Assembly: GCA_001184405.1 (NCBI GenBank)
Contig: LFMX01000003.1
Location: forward strand, 1-64,000
DNA from: Candidatus Burkholderia humilis
GTDB taxonomy: Bacteria; Pseudomonadota; Gammaproteobacteria; Burkholderiales; Burkholderiaceae
DNA: 64,000 nt
Reading direction: 5' to 3'
The translations under genes were made by a program, and so were the position numbers. The notes under the pieces were generated by a model that was not told the origin of the DNA, made no database searches, and saw only the letters and a list, made by a program, of their open reading frames with translations. How positions within the stretch are numbered: position 1 is the first letter of the stretch; each line of letters starts with the position of its first letter. Below are positions 59,399 through 64,000 of the stretch, piece by piece.

Positions 59399-60828
59399 TT
59401 AATAGCGTACTGCATTCGGTAATGCAGGCGGCGTTTCGGAACGCTCTTCATAACATTTTCTGTCCGCATCCTTTAGCGTGCGGCGCAAGCCTTCTTCAAC
59501 CACGGGATGATAAAAGGGTAGTTTCAGACATTCGTCCAGCGTCAATTCCAGTTGCAAAGCCCACGCGAGTAAATGCCCGAGATGTTCCATCGCTGGACCG
59601 CATCCTTGCGCACCGCGCAGCTTGCCGGTTTTTGCATCGGCATACACGTGAAGCAGGCCGCGATTCTGCCGCATCATACACGCGCGTCCCTGCGATTCGA
59701 ACGATGCCTCGCCAATCCACGGTCATCTGCTTGTCGAGCGAGTCGTACGATGCGACCACATTCACCACTTGCGGCTCGCAGAACACGAGTGAAAACGGCA
59801 CCTTGCGCTTGACCGCCTGCACATCGGGGAAGCGTCCGGCGTTGTCGCCGGCGAGCTTGCCTTCGTCGGCAGCGTCGTGCAGCCACGGACACGTGCCGTC
59901 GCAATCGCCTGCAATGAACACGTGGCTCTGGCCGCATTGCATGGCGTTTTCATCGAAAAGCGGCACGCCTTTTTCGTTCAATTCGATGCCCGCCTTCTCC
60001 AGCGCGAGCGCCTTCAGATTCGGCGCGCGACCCGTCGCGGCAAGCACGAGATCGAACGTCTCGCGATGATGCCGCCCGCCCGGCGCGGTAAAGCGCAGAT
60101 ACGGCTTGCCATCGCGCAGCGACATTTCGTCGAATTTTGCGTCGGGATCGAAGTAGAACTCGTCGGCGAGCGTATCGCGCACGGGCGTGTCCGACAGCGC
60201 GGCCACGTCGCCGCCCTTGCCGAACATGAATACGTCGATGTCGAGCCGCGCGAGCGCTTGCCCGAGCTCGAGCGCGATCGGACCCGCGCCGAAGACCGCG
60301 ATGCGCTTCGGCAGCGAGCGCAACTCGAACAGTTCGTCGCTCGTGATGAACGCATCGCCGAATACGCGTAATTCTTCCGGCACGACGGGCGCCGCGCCGA
60401 CCGCGATCACGATGCGCTTCGCCGTGACGCGCATGTCTTCGCCAACGCGTAACTCATTGGGCAATTCGAAGCGCGCCTGTCCGCGCAGCAATGCGCCGTC
60501 CGGAAGCGCATCGACATCTTTCAGCACGCCGTTGACGAAGTAATCGCGTTCCCGCCGCACATAGTCGAGCACGCACGCGCGATCCGCTTCGAGCGCATGC
60601 GTGCCTTCGATGCCACGCGGCGCGAGCGCGCGTGCATCGTGCAAACCGTTGGCGGCGGCGAGCAGCAGCTTCGACGGCATGCAGCCGACGCGCGCGCACG
60701 TCGTGCCGAGTTCGCCACTTTCGATCAGCACGGCTTGCGCGAACGCATCGCACGCCGCACGCACGATAGGCGGCCATGCTGGCCGTGCCCGCGCCGATCA
60801 CGGTGACATCCACGTTGAGTTGTTTCAT
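59399..60828 (-). pseudogene. Dihydrolipoamide dehydrogenase/mercuric reductase-family flavoenzyme, two frameshifts
   Basis: ATG at 60828: MKQLNVDVTVIGAGTASMAA Y (FAD motif GAGTAS). It breaks near 60765, and the next sense carries the redox pair GTTCARVGCMPSKLLLAA. Middle: AVFGAGPIALELGQALARLD (NAD motif) and VFIAGDCDGTCPWLHDAADE. It breaks near 59690; the C-terminal dimerisation part is RGLLHVYADAKTGKLRGAQG, ending LPNAVRY at 59399, but the usual HPT motif reads FYHPVVEEG with the catalytic His kept. Soluble disulfide oxidoreductase; substrate not determinable. Confidence 0.85.
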
Positions 60829-60844
60829 CTGCTTCCCGTTGTGT

Positions 60845-61645
60845 TTATCCGTTGTCAGTAAAAGCAGGATAGAGCGTCATGCCGCCATCGACGAACAGCG
60901 TGGTGCCGACGACATAATCGCTTTCGTCGAACGCGAGCCACACCGCCGCGCGCCCGATATCCTCGACTTCGCCCACGCGTTTGTACGAAATCAGCGTGAG
61001 CAGCTTGTCGAGCGCGTCTTGCGAATCCCACGCGTTTTTGTTGATCGGCGTGCGGATCGCGCCGGGCGCAATCGAATTCACGCGGATGCGCTCAGGCGCG
61101 ACTTCCTGCGCGAGCGACTTCATCATCATCTGAATACCGCCTTTCGATGCCGCGTAGTTCACGTGTCCCGCCCACGGAATCACTTCGTGCACAGAACTCA
61201 TATGGATGATCTTGCCGAGCGCCTTCGATACCGACCGCATGCCGCGCCGCTGAAACTCGCGCACGGCACGGCGCGCCGTGAGAAATTGCCCGGTGAGGTT
61301 GGTGTCGATGACCTTGCGCCGGTCGTCGAACGACATCGCGGTGAATTTGGCGTCCTGCTGCAGGCCGGAATTCGCCACGACGATATCGACCGTGCCGTAG
61401 CGCTGGATGACGGCATCGAATATGGCATCGACTTGCGTTTCATCGGCGACATCCGCGCCGACCGCGAACGCCGCGCCGCCGAGCGCGACGATCTCGGCGG
61501 CGAGCTTTTCCGCCGGCTCCGCATGCGAGTGATAGTTGATGGCGACGTGCGCGCCGGCATCCGCGAGCGCCTTCGCCACGCCCGCGCCGATGCCCGAACT
61601 GCCGCCGGTCACGAGCGCGATCTGGTCTGCGAGCGGTTTTTGCAT
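60845..61645 (-). CDS. SDR dehydrogenase, glucose 1-dehydrogenase type
   Basis: Intact, 266 residues from the ATG at 61645. Coenzyme motif TGGSSGIGAG, then NSGLQQDAKFTAMSFDDRRK, catalytic Ser in IIHMSSVHEV and YAASKGG, IAPGAIRTPINKNAWD. The family oxidises glucose or related sugars with NAD(P). It lies 16 bases downstream of no operon partner that is intact. It could supply gluconate now that zwf is broken; this is only inference. Confidence 0.85.
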   Translation of the reverse strand: MQKPLADQIALVTGGSSGIGAGVAKALADAGAHVAINYHSHAEPAEKLAAEIVALGGAAFAVGADVADETQVDAIFDAVIQRYGTVDIVVANSGLQQDAKFTAMSFDDRRKVIDTNLTGQFLTARRAVREFQRRGMRSVSKALGKIIHMSSVHEVIPWAGHVNYAASKGGIQMMMKSLAQEVAPERIRVNSIAPGAIRTPINKNAWDSQDALDKLLTLISYKRVGEVEDIGRAAVWLAFDESDYVVGTTLFVDGGMTLYPAFTDNG

Positions 61646-61708
61646 GAGCGCTCCTGAAGTGTCTAGGCGCTTCAGGGAAGCAAGGTGCGCGCCTACGCGC
61701 ACCGCCGC

Positions 61709-63156
61709 TCAGCCGTCGCCCAACAACCCCTGATAAAACCTCCGCATAACTCAGCGCCGTCGCTTCCCAGCCGAAGTTCTGATTCATCGCGCGCTTGACG
61801 CGGCTTTCCACTCGCTGCGGGCGCGCCTTGAGCGCGAACGCGCGCCGGATTACGCCGACGATGCCGTGGTGATCGAAGGTATCGAAGACGAAACCGGTGG
61901 CGAGATTTTCGAGCGAACAATCGACGACGGTGTCCGCCAGCCCACCCACGCGATGCACCAGCGGCAGCGAACCATAAGCGGCGTACAACTGCGTGAGCCC
62001 GCACGGCTCGAAGCGCGACGGCACCATCACCACGTCGCTGCCCGCGATGATCGAATGCGACAGCGTTTCGTCGAAACCGAGTTCGACCGCGACCGCGCCC
62101 GGATGCGCCGCCGCCGCGTTCTTCATGCCGGTTTCGAGCGCCGGATCGCCTGTGCCGAGCACGACGAGCTGGCCACCGCGCTGCACGATATCGGGCACCG
62201 CCGACAGCAGTAAATCCAGCCCTTTCTGCTCCGTCAGACGGCTGACGACGCCGAAGAGCAGGGCGTCGTCATCGCGCGTGAGGTTCATGCGCTCCCCTGG
62301 AGCGCCGCCTTGCATTTCGACTTGCCCGACGGTTCGCCCGCCGTATATTTCGACGCGATGTTTTCATCGACCGATGGGCTCCAGATCGAATAATCGACGC
62401 CGTTCAGAATGCCGGATATGTCGTGCGTACGCGTCTGCAACAGGCCGCGCAAGCCCGCGCCGTGCGCCTGCGTCTGGATTTCGCGCGCGTAAGTCGGACT
62501 GACGGTCGTGATGCGGTCAGCGTAGTACAGACCGGCTTTGAGGAACGACACGTGACCGTAGAACTCGACGCCATCGACGGAATAAAAATCGGCGGACAAT
62601 TGCAGCGCGCCGAATTCCGATGCCGGAAACGTGCCCTGATACGCGAGGTTATGCACGGTCATCACGCTCGCCACATGCGCCGCGCTGCCACGCTCGAACG
62701 CGCGCAAATACGCCGGCGCAAGCCCCGCGTGCCAGTCGTGCGCATGCACGATATGCGGCTTCCAGCACGGATCCGCGCCCGTCACGATGCGCGCCGCCGC
62801 CCAGCCAAGCAGCGCGAAACGCCGGTCGTTCCGCGTACGGCCGATGCGCGGCATCGAGATACGGATTGCCGGGCCGGTCATAAAACTGATCCGCGCGCAC
62901 CAATAAACCACGACGCCGTGCGGCTCCAGCACGCCGCGTTCGAGCCGCACATTCCCCGCGCCGAACGCCGCGCCCAGATCGGCGACGGGTTCGAGATCGC
63001 GCAGGCCGTCCAGCACGGCCGGAAAGCCGGTCAGCACCACGCGTGCGTGTCCAGTTGCGTTTGCGCGGGTGACAAGGCGTCCACGACATCGGCGAGACCG
63101 CCGGTTTTCAACAGCGGAAACATCTCTGCTGCGGCATGCAGCACGCATACGGTCAT
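61709..63156 (-). pseudogene. glgA: Glycogen synthase, several frameshifts
   Basis: ATG at 63156: the ADP-glucose motif [12 protein letters not shown] is present, then the frame is lost near 63050. Later sense: HIVHAHDWHAGLAPAYLRAF, VMTVHNLAYQGTFPASEFGA, ITTVSPTYAREIQTQAHGAG and ILNGVDYSIWSPSVDENIAS. It breaks near 62300; then LLFGVVSRLTEQKGLDLLLS and MVPSRFEPCGLTQLYAAYGS. An extra T near 61735 destroys the last codons, whose true end is QGLLGDG at 61709. Glycogen build-up by this route is lost together with glgC. Confidence 0.88.
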
Positions 63157-63192
63157 CGGCGCTCCCGTCGATTGGATTTTTCGTGTCGTCAC

Positions 63193-64000
63193 TTAGCGCT
63201 GCGGCAGGCGCGCCAGCGCATCGCGCGTAATGAGCGTCACGCCCGAGTCGGTTCGGAAGAAGCGCGCGGCGTCTTCATCCGGATCCTCGCCGACCACGAG
63301 CCCCTCCGGCGCCTGACAACCCCGATCGATCACCACGCGCTGTAATCGGCAACTCGCCCCGATGGTCACCTGCGGCAACAAGACTGCCTCATTGATGTTA
63401 CAGAACGAATGCACGCGCATCGCCGACGAGAACACGGACTTCGACACTTGCGAGCCGGAAATCACGCAGCCGCCGCAAACGAGCAAATTGGTGATCGCGC
63501 CTTGCTGGCCGTTCAGATCGCGCACGAACTTGCCCGGCGGCAATTGCTCCTGATTGGTCCAGATCGGCCAGTTACGATCATACAAATCGAGTTCCGGAAT
63601 GGTCGATGCAAGATCGAGATTCGCCGACCAATACGCATCGACGGTGCCGACATCGCGCCAGTACGCGGGCGCGTCGGGATCGTTGCTCGACGTCACGACG
63701 ACATGCTGAACGGATGCGCGATCGCCTTGCCCGAAGTCACGACGCGCGGAATGATGTCCTTGCCGAAGTCGTGATCCGTGTTCGACGTCTCGATGTTTTC
63801 CTGCAGCATGTTGTACAGATACTTCACGCTGAACACGTAAATGCCCATGCTCGCGAGCGCCACGTCGGGCTTGCCGGCCATGGCGGGCGGATCGGCGGGC
63901 TTTTCCAGAAAATCCGTGACGCGGCGGTTTTCATCGACATGCATGACGCCGAACGCGACTGCATCCATGCGCGGCACCTCGATACACCCGACCGTGCAAT
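63193..64000 (-). pseudogene. glgC: Glucose-1-phosphate adenylyltransferase, frameshifted, N-terminus outside window
   Basis: From the right edge: [27 protein letters not shown] and [36 protein letters not shown] shift at about 63700 leads to the second frame: [20 protein letters not shown] and the beta-helix [20 protein letters not shown], ending ALARLPQR at 63193. It makes ADP-glucose for GlgA, whose gene follows on the same strand. Confidence 0.88.

Overview
The window is GC-rich DNA that looks like a Burkholderia-group betaproteobacterium, most like Caballeronia/Paraburkholderia. I infer this from gene families and remembered gene orders (ba3-type oxidase cluster, NorR/flavohaemoglobin pair, non-phosphorylated L-rhamnose pathway, MmsAB, a second infA, bactofilin/M23 cluster); no search was run. 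The dominant feature is heavy gene decay. Of roughly 80 recognisable genes, about 50 carry frameshifts, in-frame stops, lost ends, internal deletions or a lost catalytic residue, while neighbouring genes are intact. The lesions are varied: single-base indels, G-to-T type nonsense changes, short tandem duplications, in-frame deletions, gene-to-gene deletion junctions and one IS remnant. That fits an eroding genome, such as a host-restricted or leaf-nodule-type symbiont, better than simple homopolymer error, but the raw reads would have to confirm it.

Layout. 1-5 kb: tail of an alcohol dehydrogenase, a GFA-domain protein, OmpW, an extensin-like protein and a ferredoxin-NADP reductase. 5.05-5.16 kb: a perfect 58-bp inverted repeat. 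5.2-10.3 kb: a minus-strand ba3-type terminal oxidase operon with damaged cytochrome and oxidase subunits. 10.6-13.5 kb: norR (frameshifted) divergent from hmp, with probable NorR sites and a sigma-54-like promoter between them. 13.6-14.9 kb: CMD, cupin and tiny membrane or lipoprotein genes. 15.1-18.3 kb: OprD porin and dipeptide-ABC remnants, then an ArsR regulator with its operator. 18.5-23.6 kb: M14 peptidase, amino-acid binding protein, CaCA antiporter, GGDEF and MFS genes, nearly all broken.

23.6-37.0 kb is a large L-rhamnose utilisation region: mutarotase, L-rhamnose dehydrogenase, rhamnonolactonase, rhamnonate dehydratase, 2-keto-3-deoxy-rhamnonate dehydrogenase, diketo-acid hydrolase, LysR regulator, MFS carriers and a RhaS-T-P-Q ABC importer. 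The dehydrogenases, hydrolase, regulator and one MFS carrier are intact. The dehydratase, lactonase, mutarotase and much of the importer are broken, so the pathway as written cannot run. An IS5-type remnant lies between two truncated genes at 26.4 kb.

37.3-48.9 kb is a mixed stretch: bile-acid-symporter-type carrier, small conserved unknown proteins (mostly intact), H-NS-like protein, LLM oxidoreductase, desaturase, NiCoT nickel/cobalt carrier, a second FtsI-like PBP and an arylamine acetyltransferase. 49.1-51.9 kb holds zwf, a polyphosphate-glucokinase-like gene and a Cof-type HAD, all damaged or truncated. 52-55.6 kb holds infA (intact), corA and a bactofilin/coiled-coil/M23 module. 55.8-58.7 kb holds a LysR gene and mmsAB, all broken. 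59-64 kb holds a small intact membrane protein, a lipoamide-dehydrogenase-family enzyme (broken), an intact SDR, and glgA and glgC (both broken; glgC runs off the right edge).

I found no CRISPR array, prophage, secretion system, tRNA or rRNA. I see no new defence or metabolic system. The points most worth following are the long perfect hairpin, the erosion pattern with its retained unknown genes, and the loss of active-site residues in otherwise full-length enzymes.
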